Part shown: piece by piece, positions 44,263-54,225 of the stretch
How the letters are laid out: each line of letters opens with the position of its first letter
How positions within the stretch are numbered: the first letter of the stretch is position 1
From: Nitrospirota bacterium
GTDB taxonomy: Bacteria > Nitrospinota_A > UBA7883
Length of the DNA stretch: 64,000 nt
Direction of reading: 5' to 3'
Assembly (NCBI GenBank): GCA_024275315.1
Contig: JAJRZK010000058.1
Span: 62,001-126,000, forward strand
Made by a program: the position numbers and the translations under genes
The notes under the pieces: generated by a model
What the model was told of the DNA's origin: nothing
What the model saw: the letters and a program-made list of their open reading frames with translations, nothing else
Databases searched by the model: none

Positions 44263-44892
44263 ATGGAAGCGATTGAGGCGAGGGCGACATTGAGGTTCTA
44301 CAGGATCTCTCCGCAGAAAACCAACCTTGTGGCCAATCTTATACGCGGGCGCAAGGTGGAAGACGCGGTGAAGATACTTACATTCACAAAGAAAAGAAGC
44401 GCCCGGGTTTTGCTTAAACTTCTCAAATCCGCATTGGCCAACGCGGAAATGAAGAATGTTGAAGACACGGAGCTTCTTGAGATAAACAGCGTCAACGTCA
44501 GCCACGGCCCTTTTCGACGCAAATACCAGCCCCGGGCCAGAGGCAAGGCCGATGTGCAAAGGCGGCCCACCAGCCACATTACAATTGTAGTGCGGGAGGA
44601 TCTGGAGGCGAAAAAGGAAGCGGAGGCGAAAAAAGCCGCCCGTGAAGCCAAACGGGCAAAGAAAATAGCGGCCAGAAAAGCGTCGGTCAAGAAGGAGAAA
44701 CCGGCCAAGTCCGAAAAAACCGGGGCGAAAACCAAACCTGCGAAAGAGACAGCGGAAAAAGTCAAAACGCCCTCCAAGAAGGCCAAGGGCAAAAGCGTAG
44801 CAAAATCCAAAACCAAGGAAGAACCCAAAGCCAGGGCAAAAAAGAAAACCGCCACCAGCCCCGCGAAACGGCCAGGGAAGGATAAGGAGTAA
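44263..44892 (+). CDS. rplV: 50S ribosomal protein L22 with long basic C-terminal tail
   Basis: L22 lines the exit tunnel and binds 23S rRNA. Residues 1-112 are a normal L22 (RISPQKTNLVANLIRGRKV, PRARGKADV, SHITIVV). Residues 113-209 are an added Lys/Ala-rich tail with KK, PAK and KAK repeats, resembling eukaryotic histone H1 tails in composition. The usual length is about 110-120. An in-frame TAA just upstream fixes ATG 44263 as the start; the ribosome site is poor (AGAGG is 16 bases away). It is the first gene of the operon, where rpsS would normally precede it. Confidence 0.93.
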   Translation: MEAIEARATLRFYRISPQKTNLVANLIRGRKVEDAVKILTFTKKRSARVLLKLLKSALANAEMKNVEDTELLEINSVNVSHGPFRRKYQPRARGKADVQRRPTSHITIVVREDLEAKKEAEAKKAAREAKRAKKIAARKASVKKEKPAKSEKTGAKTKPAKETAEKVKTPSKKAKGKSVAKSKTKEEPKARAKKKTATSPAKRPGKDKE

Positions 44893-44895
44893 ACA

Positions 44896-45705
44896 ATGGG
44901 TCAGAAAGTCCATCCCATAGGTTTCAGGCTGGGAGCCATCAGAACCTGGGAGTCAAACTGGTTTACCGTGGCCAACTACGCCGACAACCTTCACAGCGAC
45001 ATCAGGATTCGCGATTTCATAAAAAAGGACCTGTATCACGCCGGGATAGCCAATATCCACATGGAACGCAAGGGCAACCAGGTGAAAGTGAATATTTTCG
45101 CGGCCCGTCCGGGGATTATCATCGGCAAAAAAGGGCAGGAGGTGGATCGGCTCAAGAAGCGCCTTCAAAAACTCCTGCCGGAGCGTGAGATTTTCCTTAA
45201 CATAAAAGAAGTCAGGAAACCGGAGATCAACGCCCAGCTGGTGGCGGAAAGCATAGCTTTGCAGCTTGTGCGCCGGGTCGCGTTCCGCCGCGCCATGAAA
45301 AAGGCTGTTTCCACCTCCATGCGGTTCGGCGCCAAAGGGATAAGGATAAACTGCGCAGGTCGCCTCGCGGGGGCGGAGATCGCCCGAACGGAATGGTATC
45401 GCGAGGGCCGGGTGCCGTTGCACACGATTCGCGCCAATGTCGAGTACGGGTTTGCAGAAGCGAAAACCACGTTTGGCATCATTGGCGTGAAAGTATGGAT
45501 TTATCGCGGCGACATACATTTTGGCAGGGAAGCGCGCAGGCTCGAAGAGCAACGCAAGTTGCGAAACCAATTGAAAATAGAAGAAGCGGTGGAAGCCGCC
45601 AAAGCCGATCTTGCCCAGCAGGATCCGGCGTATAGTGACAAGGTCCCTGATGCGGCGGATGATGCGGAAAACACCGCCGACCAGGCGCATGGTGACGAGG
45701 TCTAG
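44896..45705 (+). CDS. rpsC: 30S ribosomal protein S3
   Basis: 269 residues. N-terminal KH domain with the RNA-binding [12 protein letters not shown] loop (about 75-86), then the C-terminal S3 domain with [10 protein letters not shown]. The last 40 residues beyond the family's normal end are acidic (rich in Asp and Glu, ending DQAHGDEV). S3 forms part of the mRNA entry helicase site. It starts 3 bp after rplV. Confidence 0.97.
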   Translation: MGQKVHPIGFRLGAIRTWESNWFTVANYADNLHSDIRIRDFIKKDLYHAGIANIHMERKGNQVKVNIFAARPGIIIGKKGQEVDRLKKRLQKLLPEREIFLNIKEVRKPEINAQLVAESIALQLVRRVAFRRAMKKAVSTSMRFGAKGIRINCAGRLAGAEIARTEWYREGRVPLHTIRANVEYGFAEAKTTFGIIGVKVWIYRGDIHFGREARRLEEQRKLRNQLKIEEAVEAAKADLAQQDPAYSDKVPDAADDAENTADQAHGDEV

Positions 45706-45711
45706 ACACTC

Positions 45712-46137
45712 ATGTTGATGCCCAAGAAAGTCAAATACCGAAAACGCCAGAAGGGTCGAACCAAGGGGACCGCCTGGCGCGGGTCGAAGATTAGTTTTGG
45801 TAGGTACGCGTTGCAGAGCCTGGAGCCAGGATGGATAACGGATCGCCAGATAGAAGCGGCCCGGGTGGCGATCACCAGGCATGTCAAACGTGGCGGGAAA
45901 GTGTGGATACGCATATTTCCGGACAAACCGGTGACCAAGAAGCCGGCCGAGGTGAGGATGGGCAAAGGCAAGGGATCTCCGGAGCAATGGGTCGCCAGGA
46001 TAAAACGCGGGCGGGTGCTGTTCGAGCTTGACGGAGTGGGGCCGGAAGAGGCCAAAGAGGCCATGCGGCTCGCTTCTCACAAGTTGCCTGTTCTCACGAG
46101 GTATCTGAACAAAGATGAAAGGAGCTTTGTGCTGTGA
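45712..46137 (+). CDS. rplP: 50S ribosomal protein L16
   Basis: 141 residues. It has the canonical start [11 protein letters not shown] and motifs [22 protein letters not shown] and [23 protein letters not shown]16 shapes the A-site region of the large subunit. It overlaps the rpmC start by 4 bp. Confidence 0.97.
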   Translation: MLMPKKVKYRKRQKGRTKGTAWRGSKISFGRYALQSLEPGWITDRQIEAARVAITRHVKRGGKVWIRIFPDKPVTKKPAEVRMGKGKGSPEQWVARIKRGRVLFELDGVGPEEAKEAMRLASHKLPVLTRYLNKDERSFVL

Positions 46138-46349
46138 GTTTCAGCGAGCTTACCGAACTTACTGAAGACGAGCTGGCCCACAGGCTGAGCGAGCTCAAGG
46201 AAAAATATATGAAACTTCGTTTCCAGCACGCCACAGGCCAGCTGGACAGCCATGTGAAACTCAGATCGGCCAGGCGTGATATCGCCAGGATAAACACTGT
46301 TTTCAGCCAGCGCCGGATCGCGGCGAACAAAGCCGGACAGGAGAAATAA
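46134..46349 (+). CDS. rpmC: 50S ribosomal protein L29
   Basis: 71 residues, two-helix protein near the tunnel exit. The start is GTG 46134, overlapping the rplP stop. [19 protein letters not shown] and RDIARINTV are typical L29 segments. Confidence 0.95.
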   Translation: MSFSELTELTEDELAHRLSELKEKYMKLRFQHATGQLDSHVKLRSARRDIARINTVFSQRRIAANKAGQEK

Positions 46350-46350
46350 A

Positions 46351-46617
46351 ATGACAGGCGAACACAGGGGCAAGCCGAAAAGCCGGACAGGGGTTGTGGT
46401 CAGCGACAAGATGGACAAGACAGCCGTTGTGAAGGTTGAGCGAAGGGTGCCTCATCCTGTATTAAAGAAGATAATCACCCGCAGCAATCGTTACTATGTC
46501 CATGACGAGTCGAACCAGCTTAAAGAAGGTGACAAGGTAAGGATTGTCGAGACCAGGCCTCTTAGCGCGAAGAAGAGATGGCGTCTTGGCGAGGTAATCG
46601 AAAAGGCCCAGGAATAA
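46351..46617 (+). CDS. rpsQ: 30S ribosomal protein S17
   Basis: 88-residue OB-fold protein binding 16S r[23 protein letters not shown] and [20 protein letters not shown] are diagnostic. It starts 1 bp after rpmC. Confidence 0.97.
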   Translation: MTGEHRGKPKSRTGVVVSDKMDKTAVVKVERRVPHPVLKKIITRSNRYYVHDESNQLKEGDKVRIVETRPLSAKKRWRLGEVIEKAQE

Positions 46618-46639
46618 CGGGCGAAGGTAGGGAAAGAAA

Positions 46640-47008
46640 ATGGTCCAGCTTCAGTCGGTGCTTGGTGTGGCGGATAACTCGGGCGCGAAAAGGGTTCGTT
46701 GCATAAAAGTTATGGGAGGTAGCCATGTTCGCTACGCCTCTATAGGAGACATGATAAAAGTATCTGTCGTCGAATCGATCCCGAACAGTAACGTCAAAAA
46801 GGGATCCGTGAGAACCGCCGTGGTGGTCCGTGTAAAAAAAGAGATCCGGCGCGGCAACGGCACATATATAAAGTTCGATGAGAACGCGGCGGTGATCTTG
46901 AACGATGCGAAGGAAATGCTCGGCACCCGCATTTTTGGCCCGGTTGGGCGGGAGCTTAGGTTGAAGAAATTCATGAAGATAATATCGCTGGCGCCGGAGG
47001 TGCTGTGA
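46640..47008 (+). CDS. rplN: 50S ribosomal protein L14
   Basis: 122 residues, full length. [19 protein letters not shown] and [13 protein letters not shown] are diagnostic. L14 contributes to intersubunit bridge B8. Its stop overlaps the first base of the rplX start. Confidence 0.97.
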   Translation: MVQLQSVLGVADNSGAKRVRCIKVMGGSHVRYASIGDMIKVSVVESIPNSNVKKGSVRTAVVVRVKKEIRRGNGTYIKFDENAAVILNDAKEMLGTRIFGPVGRELRLKKFMKIISLAPEVL

Positions 47009-47349
47009 TGGGCAAGGGAGCCAGGGTGAACATGAATATCCGGAAAAATGACATAGTTGTCGTAATCGCCGGGGCGGACAAGGGGAAAAAAGGCAGAGTG
47101 ATAGAAGCGATTCCTTCCGAGGGCCGCGTTACGGTGGAAAAGGTGAACATTGTCAAACGTCATCAGCGCCCCACGCAAACTCAGCGGCAAGGCGGGATAA
47201 TCGAACGTGAAGGGAAGATAGAAGGTAGTAACGTGATGATTTTCTGTTCGAAATGCAATAAAGCTGTGAGAATCGGACGCAAAATACTCGAAGACGGCAA
47301 AAAGGTTCGCATTTGCAAAAAATGCGGCGAAATGCTTGATTTAGGATAG
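47008..47349 (+). CDS. rplX: 50S ribosomal protein L24 (C-x2-C form)
   Basis: 113 residues with the KOW motif ([14 protein letters not shown]) and a C-terminal pair FCSKC and CKKCG that may bind zinc, as in many bacterial L24. ATG 47008 is preceded by GGAGG; a GTG at 47005 is less likely. L24 starts large-subunit assembly. Confidence 0.95.
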   Translation: MGKGARVNMNIRKNDIVVVIAGADKGKKGRVIEAIPSEGRVTVEKVNIVKRHQRPTQTQRQGGIIEREGKIEGSNVMIFCSKCNKAVRIGRKILEDGKKVRICKKCGEMLDLG

Positions 47350-47356
47350 TAGTAAC

Positions 47357-47896
47357 ATGCCAGCCATCAGACAGAACTATATTAAAGAAATCGTTCCGTT
47401 GCTTATAGAAGAGTTCGGGTACAAAAGCCCCATGCAGGTTCCGAAACTGGAGAAAATAGTTCTTAACATGGGTCTTGGCGGCGCGATCCAGAACTCCAAG
47501 CTGATCGATGACGGTGTGTATACCCTCACCAGGATATCCGGTCAGAAACCCCTTGTTACCAAGGCCAAGAAAGCGATAAGTAATTTCAAGCTTCGCGAAG
47601 GCATGAGTATAGGCGTCTCGGTTACGCTTCGTGGCGCCCGCATGTATGAATTTCTGGAAAGGCTGATCACCGCCGCTATACCCAGGATACGCGATTTCAA
47701 GGGTGTGTCCGGCAAGGCGTTCGACGGGCGTGGCAACTATACCATGGGGATAAAAGAACAGCTTATTTTCCCCGAGGTGGATTATGACAAGCTTGGAAGT
47801 GTGCAGGGGCTGAATCTAACCATTGTTACGACGGCGAAAACGGACGCCGAGGGCAAAAGCCTGCTTAAAAGGCTTGGAATACCTTTCAGGAACTGA
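47357..47896 (+). CDS. rplE: 50S ribosomal protein L5
   Basis: 179 residues. [13 protein letters not shown] and [21 protein letters not shown] are L5 landmarks. It binds 5S rRNA and contacts the P-site tRNA. Confidence 0.97.
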   Translation: MPAIRQNYIKEIVPLLIEEFGYKSPMQVPKLEKIVLNMGLGGAIQNSKLIDDGVYTLTRISGQKPLVTKAKKAISNFKLREGMSIGVSVTLRGARMYEFLERLITAAIPRIRDFKGVSGKAFDGRGNYTMGIKEQLIFPEVDYDKLGSVQGLNLTIVTTAKTDAEGKSLLKRLGIPFRN

Positions 47897-47914
47897 TTAT
47901 AGGGGACTTGTAAG

Positions 47915-48100
47915 TTGGCGAAAAAATCGATGATCGCAAAACAGGCCGGCAAGCCTAAATTCAAGACGCAAGCCTACAATCGTTGCAAAATTTGCGGCAG
48001 GCCAAGGGCGTTTTTGAGGAAGTTTGAAATGTGCAGACAGTGTTTCCGGAAATATTCCCTCGAAGGGAAAATACCGGGTGTGACCAAAAGCAGCTGGTAG
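47915..48100 (+). CDS. rpsN: 30S ribosomal protein S14, zinc-binding type
   Basis: 61 residues, the short type-Z form. Four Cys in CKICG and CRQCF bind zinc. TTG 47915 is the start because homologues begin MAKK and no ATG lies nearer the end of rplE. It belongs to the head of the small subunit. Confidence 0.95.
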   Translation: MAKKSMIAKQAGKPKFKTQAYNRCKICGRPRAFLRKFEMCRQCFRKYSLEGKIPGVTKSSW

Positions 48101-48121
48101 TTTCGGGGAGAACAGGAAGAT

Positions 48122-48514
48122 ATGAATACAGACCCTATATCGGACATGCTCACTAGAGTCCGAAACGCGATAATGGCCCGGCATGACAATCTGTCCATGC
48201 CGGCTTCCAAAATAAAGTCGGAAATAGCCGCTCTGCTGGTTTCGGAAGGATACCTGAAAAGTTTTAAGATCGTTCGTGACAACAAACAGGGCGTTATAAA
48301 AATCAAGTTGAAATATCACGATGGCACACCTGCGATCAGCGGATTGAAAAGGATATCCCGACCCGGGCTTCGTGTGTTTACGACGGCAAATGAAATCCCA
48401 TCGGTTCTCAGCGGGACCGGTACGGCCATTTTGTCGACGAACAGGGGAATATTGACAGACGCGGAAGCTCGCGAAGCCAACGTTGGCGGCGAGATATTGT
48501 GTCATGTTTGGTGA
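48122..48514 (+). CDS. rpsH: 30S ribosomal protein S8
   Basis: 130 residues. DPISDMLTRVRNA at the start and STNRGILTDAEAREANVGGEI at the end are canonical. In enterobacteria S8 is the feedback repressor of the spc operon by binding mRNA near rplE; I did not see a clear copy of that site here. Confidence 0.97.
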   Translation: MNTDPISDMLTRVRNAIMARHDNLSMPASKIKSEIAALLVSEGYLKSFKIVRDNKQGVIKIKLKYHDGTPAISGLKRISRPGLRVFTTANEIPSVLSGTGTAILSTNRGILTDAEAREANVGGEILCHVW

Positions 48515-48526
48515 AAGCTAAAAAAG

Positions 48527-49066
48527 ATGTCAAGAATAGGAAACGCCCCCATAGACATACCCCAGGGTGTGGAAATTAAAATCGACGGGTCAACTGTCAC
48601 TGTCAAAGGGAAGCTCGGCCAGCTTACCAGGACGTTCAACCCCTCTATGACGATAAGTGTCGCAGACGGCAAAGCGATAGTGGCGCGACCGGATGACAGC
48701 GGGACGAATCGCGCTCTTCATGGGCTTACACGCGCTTTGTTGAACAATATGGTCGAGGGCGTGTCAAAAGGATTCTCAAAAACGCTTATAATAAACGGTG
48801 TCGGTTACAAGGTGATTCTCAAGGGGTCCGGCCTGGAGTTTTCGCTGGGATACTCCCACCCGATAAATATTGATTCGCCCAAAGGGATAACATTCAAGGC
48901 GCCCAAGCAAACCGAGCTTGTGATAGAGGGGATAGACAAGGAGTTGGTGGGCCAGGTGGCCGCAGACATACGCCGCCTCCGAAAGCCGGAGCCGTACAAG
49001 GGTAAAGGCATCCGTTACAGTGACGAGTTTGTACGCCGCAAAGCCGGCAAGACAGCGGTAAAATAG
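48527..49066 (+). CDS. rplF: 50S ribosomal protein L6
   Basis: 179 residues, two repeated domains. SRIGNAPIDIPQGV at the start and RRLRKPEPYKGKGIRY near the C terminus are diagnostic. It lies at the factor-binding side of the large subunit. Confidence 0.97.
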   Translation: MSRIGNAPIDIPQGVEIKIDGSTVTVKGKLGQLTRTFNPSMTISVADGKAIVARPDDSGTNRALHGLTRALLNNMVEGVSKGFSKTLIINGVGYKVILKGSGLEFSLGYSHPINIDSPKGITFKAPKQTELVIEGIDKELVGQVAADIRRLRKPEPYKGKGIRYSDEFVRRKAGKTAVK

Positions 49067-49078
49067 GTAAGCTTAAGA

Positions 49079-49438
49079 ATGGATAGAATACTAGATAAGA
49101 AAAAACGTCTTGCGGCGCGCAAACGCAGGATACGGATGAAGATCAAGGGCACTGCCGAAAGGCCGCGGGTAAGCGTATATATAAGCAACCAGAACATAGT
49201 GGCGCAAATGATCGATGATGAAGCCGGCAGGACCGTGGTTTCTGTGAGCACCCTGGGTAAAGACTCCCAGATCAAGGGAAAGAGCAGGAAAGCGGCGGCT
49301 CAGGTTGGAATGTCACTGGCGGAAAAAGCCAAGGCTACCGGGATGACCAACGCCGTATTGGACAGGAACGGCCGTCTTTATCATGGGAAAGTAAAAGAGT
49401 TCGCCGACGCGATGCGTGAAAAAGGGATGAAACTGTGA
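49079..49438 (+). CDS. rplR: 50S ribosomal protein L18
   Basis: 119 residues. [20 protein letters not shown], with FRSNKHI replaced here by SNQNI, and [21 protein letters not shown] are usual L18 features. It binds 5S rRNA. It overlaps the GTG start of rpsE by 4 bp. Confidence 0.97.
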   Translation: MDRILDKKKRLAARKRRIRMKIKGTAERPRVSVYISNQNIVAQMIDDEAGRTVVSVSTLGKDSQIKGKSRKAAAQVGMSLAEKAKATGMTNAVLDRNGRLYHGKVKEFADAMREKGMKL

Positions 49439-49953
49439 ACGGAAAAAGAGACAACCGGAAAAGAGGTTTCGGCAACTTGGCTGATCCCGGGGATAGCGAG
49501 CTGACCGACAGGGTCATTCATATTAACAGGGTCGCAAAGGTTGTAAAAGGCGGTCGGCGGTTCTCGTTTTCCGCGCTGGTGGTTGTAGGCGACAAGGCAG
49601 GCATGGCAGGGCTTGGCACCGGCAAAGCCAACGAGGTGCCTGAAGCTATTCGAAAAGCCTTGGCCAGCGCCAAAAAAGCGATGACGAAGATGTATATCGA
49701 GGAAGGCACCATACCCTACCAGGTAATCGGCCATTTCGGAGCGGGCAGGGTGTTGTTAAAGCCCGCCTCCAGGGGTACCGGCGTGATAGCCGGAGGCGCG
49801 GTGCGTGCGATTCTTGAGGTTGCGGGAATTCGGGACATACTGACGAAATCCCTGGGCACGTCAAACCATGTGAACATGGCCAGGGCCACGTTGGAAGGGT
49901 TGGCCCAGTTGAAAAACCCGGCGGAGTTAAAAGCCAGGCGTTTTGATTCATAG
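49435..49953 (+). CDS. rpsE: 30S ribosomal protein S5
   Basis: 172 residues from GTG 49435. S5 double-stranded-RNA-binding and C-terminal domains: [34 protein letters not shown]-like [10 protein letters not shown], and [15 protein letters not shown]. It is followed after 13 bp by rplO with no rpmD between, which is unusual for this operon. Confidence 0.97.
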   Translation: MNGKRDNRKRGFGNLADPGDSELTDRVIHINRVAKVVKGGRRFSFSALVVVGDKAGMAGLGTGKANEVPEAIRKALASAKKAMTKMYIEEGTIPYQVIGHFGAGRVLLKPASRGTGVIAGGAVRAILEVAGIRDILTKSLGTSNHVNMARATLEGLAQLKNPAELKARRFDS

Positions 49954-49966
49954 GTAGCGATAAACA

Positions 49967-50419
49967 ATGAAACTGCATACATTAAAACCTGCCAAAGGTT
50001 CCAAAAAGAACAGGAAAATAGTGGGTCGTGGAGCCGGGTCAGGCTCCGGGAAGACAAGCGGGAGAGGACACAAGGGCCAGAAATCAAGGTCTGGCGGCGG
50101 CAAACCATCTCCGTTTTTTGAAGGCGGCCAGATGCCTCTTATCCGGCGATTGCCGAAATTCGGATTTACCAACCCGTTCACGAAACAATACGCCATCATA
50201 AACCTGCGTGATCTTGTCCGTTTGGGGCTGGAAGGCGAAGTTACGCCTCAGAAGCTGGTGGAGCGGGGAGCGATCATGGCCAAGCTCCCCTTGAAAGTGC
50301 TCGGGTATGGTGAATTGGACCGGTCTCTTACGATCAGCGCGTCAAAATTTTCAAAATCCGCATTGGAGAAGATAGAAAAAGCCGGCGGCAAAGCCGTGGT
50401 GATCAAAAATGGTAACTGA
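49967..50419 (+). CDS. rplO: 50S ribosomal protein L15
   Basis: 150 residues with the glycine/lysine-rich N terminus ([22 protein letters not shown]) shortened here to its [10 protein letters not shown] signature. The globular C-terminal domain is complete. It is a late large-subunit assembly protein. Its end overlaps secY by 11 bp. Confidence 0.96.
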   Translation: MKLHTLKPAKGSKKNRKIVGRGAGSGSGKTSGRGHKGQKSRSGGGKPSPFFEGGQMPLIRRLPKFGFTNPFTKQYAIINLRDLVRLGLEGEVTPQKLVERGAIMAKLPLKVLGYGELDRSLTISASKFSKSALEKIEKAGGKAVVIKNGN

Positions 50420-51728
50420 AGGACTTGGCGGGATCTTCAAGATTCCTGAGCTTAAAAACCGGATTCTATTTACGCTTGGAATGCTCGCCGTGTTCCGGAT
50501 CGGATCCCATATCCCCGTTCCCGGTGTCAACAGCGATATACTCGCCGATTTTTTCAAGAACATGGCTGGCACCATGTTCCAGTTTTTCGACATGTTCACC
50601 GGGTCCAACTTTTCCCAGGCCACGATATTCGCCCTCGGCATAATGCCGTATATCAGCTCATCGATTATCCTTCAGCTTCTTACGGTAGTGGTTCCCCACT
50701 TGGAGAAGCTTAAAAAGGAGGGCGAGCAGGGGCAAAAGAAGATAACGCAATATACCCGTTACGGCACGGTCGTCCTGGCCAGCATACAGGGGCTTGCGAT
50801 AAGCTTCTGGCTGGAGTCGTTGCAATCGCCATCCGCCCAGATGGTTGTTTCCGCGCCAGGCTGGGGATTTCGCCTGGTGACGGTCATTACCCTCGCGGCG
50901 GGCACTGCGTTTTTGATGTGGCTGGGAGAGCAGATTACCGAGCGCGGAATCGGCAACGGCATATCCCTTATCATATTCGCCGGTATAGTGGCCGACATGC
51001 CAACCGCTATTATCCAGACCCTCCAGCTGATAGGGATAGGGCAGTTAAACGCGATTATAATGATTGGTTTGCTGGGTATGATGATCGTCACCATTTTATC
51101 TATCGTATACATGGAGTCGGCCCAGCGGCGTCTTACGATTCATCACGCCAAAAGGCAAGTTGGCAGGCGACAGTTCGGGGGAGTCCAGACACATCTGCCT
51201 CTGAAAGTGAACACGGCCGGTGTCATACCTCCCATATTCGCATCATCTATCATCATGTTTCCGGCTACCCTGGCAAACTTTGTCAACCAGGAGTCTTTCC
51301 CGTGGATTTCGTATGTGACCGACATGATCCGGCCAGGCACGGTAGTGTACGAAAGCATTTATGTGACAGCGATTTTCTTTTTCTGTTTTTTCTATACGGC
51401 CATTATTTTCAATCCTTCGGACGTGGCCGACAACCTAAAGAAGAACGGTGGGTTTATTCCCGGCATTCGGCCCGGCCATCCCACAGCCGAATATATAGAC
51501 AAGGTGCTGTCGAGGCTTACGTTCACCGGGGCGTGTTATCTTTCAGTAGTCTGTATTATCCCGAATGTCCTTATCTCCCAGCTTAGCGTGCCATTTTATT
51601 TTGGAGGCACCGGGCTGTTGATTGTGGTCGGGGTTGGCATGGATACAATGTCGCAGGTGGAATCACACCTGGTAATGAGGCATTACGAAGGGTTCGTGAA
51701 GAAAGGATCGTTGAGAAGCCGTCGATAA
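50409..51728 (+). CDS. secY: Protein translocase subunit SecY
   Basis: 439-residue channel protein of the Sec machinery with ten predicted membrane helices. [13 protein letters not shown] at the N terminus, [11 protein letters not shown], and [16 protein letters not shown] near the end are diagnostic. It starts within rplO, so translation is coupled. Confidence 0.97.
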   Translation: MVTEGLGGIFKIPELKNRILFTLGMLAVFRIGSHIPVPGVNSDILADFFKNMAGTMFQFFDMFTGSNFSQATIFALGIMPYISSSIILQLLTVVVPHLEKLKKEGEQGQKKITQYTRYGTVVLASIQGLAISFWLESLQSPSAQMVVSAPGWGFRLVTVITLAAGTAFLMWLGEQITERGIGNGISLIIFAGIVADMPTAIIQTLQLIGIGQLNAIIMIGLLGMMIVTILSIVYMESAQRRLTIHHAKRQVGRRQFGGVQTHLPLKVNTAGVIPPIFASSIIMFPATLANFVNQESFPWISYVTDMIRPGTVVYESIYVTAIFFFCFFYTAIIFNPSDVADNLKKNGGFIPGIRPGHPTAEYIDKVLSRLTFTGACYLSVVCIIPNVLISQLSVPFYFGGTGLLIVVGVGMDTMSQVESHLVMRHYEGFVKKGSLRSRR

Positions 51729-51748
51729 TTCTGTGGAGGCGTATTAGG

Positions 51749-52393
51749 ATGAAACTGATCTTGCTTGGCCCTCCTGGCGCCGGAAAAGGAACACAGGCCA
51801 AATACATCACCGAAAAATACTCCATTCCTCAGATTTCCACCGGCGACATATTGCGACAAGCCATCAAAGAGCAAAGCGAGATGGGCAAACGGGCCAAATC
51901 GTATATGGATAGCGGTAGCCTAGTCCCGGATGAGATCGTGATCGGGATCATAAACGAGCGCATGGCCCAGGGAGATTGCAAAGATGGCTATATTCTGGAC
52001 GGTTTCCCGCGTACGCTGGCGCAGGCCGAAGCGCTAAGCGATTCCCTTCAGGCCTATGGTGGTGATATAGATTTCGTGATTGACCTAAAGGTAGACCCGG
52101 ACCAGCTCGTCGCCCGGCTTACAGGCCGTCGTGTATGTCGGGATTGCGGGCAGATGTTTCATGTGGAATACAACCCCTCAAAGATGATGGGACAGTGCGA
52201 TAAATGCGGAGGGCCTCTTTATCAGCGTGATGACGACATGCCCGAGACTATTTTGAAACGGTTTGAAGTATATAACCAGCAAGCCAAGGCCCTTGAGGCA
52301 TACTATTCAAAAACCGGCAGGTACAAATCTGTCGACGCCAGCGGCTCGCTGGAAGATGTGCGTTCGGCCGTGTTGGAGATTCTCGACAGTTAA
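51749..52393 (+). CDS. adk: Adenylate kinase
   Basis: 214 residues: balances ATP, AMP and ADP. The P-loop is GPPGAGKGTQ (residues 7-16). DGFPRTLAQAE binds AMP. The LID holds four Cys, in CRDCG and CDKCGG (about 131-155), which should bind zinc, as in Gram-positive and many deep-branching types. The TAA overlaps the ATG of map by one base. Confidence 0.96.
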   Translation: MKLILLGPPGAGKGTQAKYITEKYSIPQISTGDILRQAIKEQSEMGKRAKSYMDSGSLVPDEIVIGIINERMAQGDCKDGYILDGFPRTLAQAEALSDSLQAYGGDIDFVIDLKVDPDQLVARLTGRRVCRDCGQMFHVEYNPSKMMGQCDKCGGPLYQRDDDMPETILKRFEVYNQQAKALEAYYSKTGRYKSVDASGSLEDVRSAVLEILDS

Positions 52394-53142
52394 TGGCGAT
52401 AAATTACAGGTCTGCAGAAGAAATTGAGAAAATCCGCGCAGCCAACCGGATCGTCTCCGCCGCCCATAAACGACTGGAGGAGGTTATCCGGCCCGGTGTA
52501 ACCACCTCTTATCTGGACACAGAAGCCGAAACGGTGATCTGTGACCTTGGCGGCAGGCCATCCTTTAAAGGATACAGGGGGTTCCCCAGCACACTGTGCG
52601 TCGCCATCAACGACCAGGTTGTACATGGAATTCCTGGAAAAACCGAATTGGCGGATGGCGACATCATCGGGTTGGATATTGGGGCGGAGCTGGGCGGATA
52701 TTATGGCGACGCGGCACGGACATTGCCCATCGGGGAGATTGGAGCCGAAACCAGGAGGCTGATCGATGTGACGAAACAAGCCCTTATGGTTGGCATAGAG
52801 GCGATTCGTCCCGGCGCGAGCTTATCAGACATTTCTCACGCCATCCAGACTCACGTGGAAAATAACGGGTATTGCGTGGTGACAGCGTTTGTCGGCCACG
52901 GGATAGGGACAAGTCCCCATGAAGAGCCGCAAGTCCCGAACTTCGGCAAACCCGGGAGAGGACCGATCCTGCGAAAAGGGATGGTGCTGGCGATCGAACC
53001 GATGGTCAACATGGGGGGGGCGGAGGTTCAGGTTTTGGATGACAAGTGGACAGTCTGCACCGTGGACGGGTCCCTCTCGGCCCATTTTGAGCACTCGGTG
53101 GCCGTCGTAAATGGCGGATATGATATTTTAAGTGAAATTTAG
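52393..53142 (+). CDS. map: Methionine aminopeptidase type I
   Basis: 249 residues: removes the starting Met from nascent proteins. The metal ligands are seen as the Asp residues in [18 protein letters not shown], His in [12 protein letters not shown], and the two Glu in AIEPMV and FEHSVAV. The adk-map order after secY is classic; infA, which usually follows, is absent. Confidence 0.96.
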   Translation: MAINYRSAEEIEKIRAANRIVSAAHKRLEEVIRPGVTTSYLDTEAETVICDLGGRPSFKGYRGFPSTLCVAINDQVVHGIPGKTELADGDIIGLDIGAELGGYYGDAARTLPIGEIGAETRRLIDVTKQALMVGIEAIRPGASLSDISHAIQTHVENNGYCVVTAFVGHGIGTSPHEEPQVPNFGKPGRGPILRKGMVLAIEPMVNMGGAEVQVLDDKWTVCTVDGSLSAHFEHSVAVVNGGYDILSEI

Positions 53143-53153
53143 TCAATTTTGTG

Positions 53154-53181
53154 TTGGTATTTTCGCTGAATCTGTTAGAAT
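53154..53181 (+). promoter_or_regulatory. Internal promoter candidate before rpmJ
   Basis: TTGGTA at 53154-53159, 16 bp, TAGAAT at 53176-53181, in the 106-bp gap after map. It would start RNA near 53188, just before the hairpin at 53193-53220. Confidence 0.5.
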
Positions 53182-53192
53182 CACTGTTTTGC

Positions 53193-53225
53193 AAGTTGGC
53201 AGGGTAGACTTTGCCGGCTTTTTTT
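53193..53225 (+). terminator. Terminator/attenuator-like hairpin before rpmJ
   Basis: AAGTTGGC (53193-53200) pairs with GCCGGCTT (53213-53220) through eight pairs, two of them G-U, then T at 53219-53225. It sits inside the operon, between map and rpmJ, so partial termination or attenuation is more likely than a full stop. Confidence 0.55.
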
Positions 53226-53248
53226 ATAGCAAGGTTGAGAGCGAGCGT

Positions 53249-53362
53249 ATGAAAGTCAGAGCGTCGGTCAAGCCGATATGTGATAAATGCAAGGTGCTCA
53301 AGCGCAAGGGCGTGATACGAGTGATCTGCGAGAACCGCAAACACAAGCAGCGCCAGGGATAA
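53249..53362 (+). CDS. rpmJ: 50S ribosomal protein L36, zinc-binding type
   Basis: 37 residues, the usual length. It carries the zinc ligands C-x2-C-x12-C-x4-H (CDKC, then CENRKH). ATG 53249 begins MKVRASVKP, the family's canonical start; an open frame runs farther upstream but is not conserved. It is 6 bp before rpsM. Confidence 0.96.
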   Translation: MKVRASVKPICDKCKVLKRKGVIRVICENRKHKQRQG

Positions 53363-53368
53363 CCAAAT

Positions 53369-53752
53369 ATGGCCCGGATAGCAGGAATAGACATACCCAG
53401 GGAAAAGAGAATCGAGATAGCCTTGACCTACATATACGGGATAGGGCTTTCCACATCCAAAAAGATATTGCGCGAAGCCAACGTCGACGGGGACATCCGG
53501 GTTAAGAACCTTGACGATTCCGAAGTGACGCGTCTGCGGCAGATAATAGAAAAACAATACCAGGTTGAAGGTGATTTAAGGCGCGAGGTGCAGTTCAACA
53601 TCAAGCGGCTCATGGATATAGGGTGTTACAGAGGGCTCCGTCACAGGAAAGGTCTTCCTGCCAGAGGCCAGAGGACCAGAACCAACGCGCGCACCCGTAA
53701 AGGTCCCACAAAGACCGCCGGCTCAGGGCGCCGCAAGGAACAGAAGAAATAA
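53369..53752 (+). CDS. rpsM: 30S ribosomal protein S13
   Basis: 127 residues. [20 protein letters not shown] and [20 protein letters not shown] are diagnostic. S13 makes contact with the large subunit and P-site tRNA. Confidence 0.97.
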   Translation: MARIAGIDIPREKRIEIALTYIYGIGLSTSKKILREANVDGDIRVKNLDDSEVTRLRQIIEKQYQVEGDLRREVQFNIKRLMDIGCYRGLRHRKGLPARGQRTRTNARTRKGPTKTAGSGRRKEQKK

Positions 53753-53782
53753 TTGCGCCGATAAGGCTTTCAGGGAAAACAG

Positions 53783-54184
53783 ATGGCTGAAAAAAAGAGT
53801 GTCAAATCTTCGGTTGTAAAGCGAAAAGACAAGAAAGTCGGAGCGAACGGGATAGCCCATGTGAAATCGACTTTCAATAACACGATTATCACGATAACCG
53901 ACCTGTCCGGGAATACCGTCGCCTGGTCGTCAGCTGGCAACCAGGGATTCAAAGGATCCCGGAAAAGCACCCCGTTTGCGGCGCAGACGGCCGCCGAGAC
54001 AGCGGCTCGCAAGGCGATCGACATGGGAATGCAGAGGGTCGATGTATATGTAAAGGGCCCCGGGGCCGGTCGGGAAGCCGCTGTTCGGGCGCTTCAGGCG
54101 GCGGGTCTGGAGGTGGATATCATCAAGGACGTAACCCCGATTCCCCACAATGGATGCAGGCCGTCTAAGAGACGCCGGGTCTGA
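53783..54184 (+). CDS. rpsK: 30S ribosomal protein S11
   Basis: 133 residues. [35 protein letters not shown] and [16 protein letters not shown] at the end are canonical. It shapes the E-site platform. Confidence 0.97.
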   Translation: MAEKKSVKSSVVKRKDKKVGANGIAHVKSTFNNTIITITDLSGNTVAWSSAGNQGFKGSRKSTPFAAQTAAETAARKAIDMGMQRVDVYVKGPGAGREAAVRALQAAGLEVDIIKDVTPIPHNGCRPSKRRRV

Positions 54185-54225
54185 TTTACCGGGAAACAGC
54201 GGGCTGGACTAAAAGGAGATTTTGA

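Noticed and set aside
44146-44913. Long minus-strand frame opposite rplV
   Set aside because: Its hydrophobic Phe/Gly/Leu-rich translation is the complement of the Lys-rich L22 tail; no independent support.
53013-53020. Eight-G run as a phase-variation site
   Set aside because: It lies in map, an essential gene, where switching would be lethal; it serves as a caution for the other runs.
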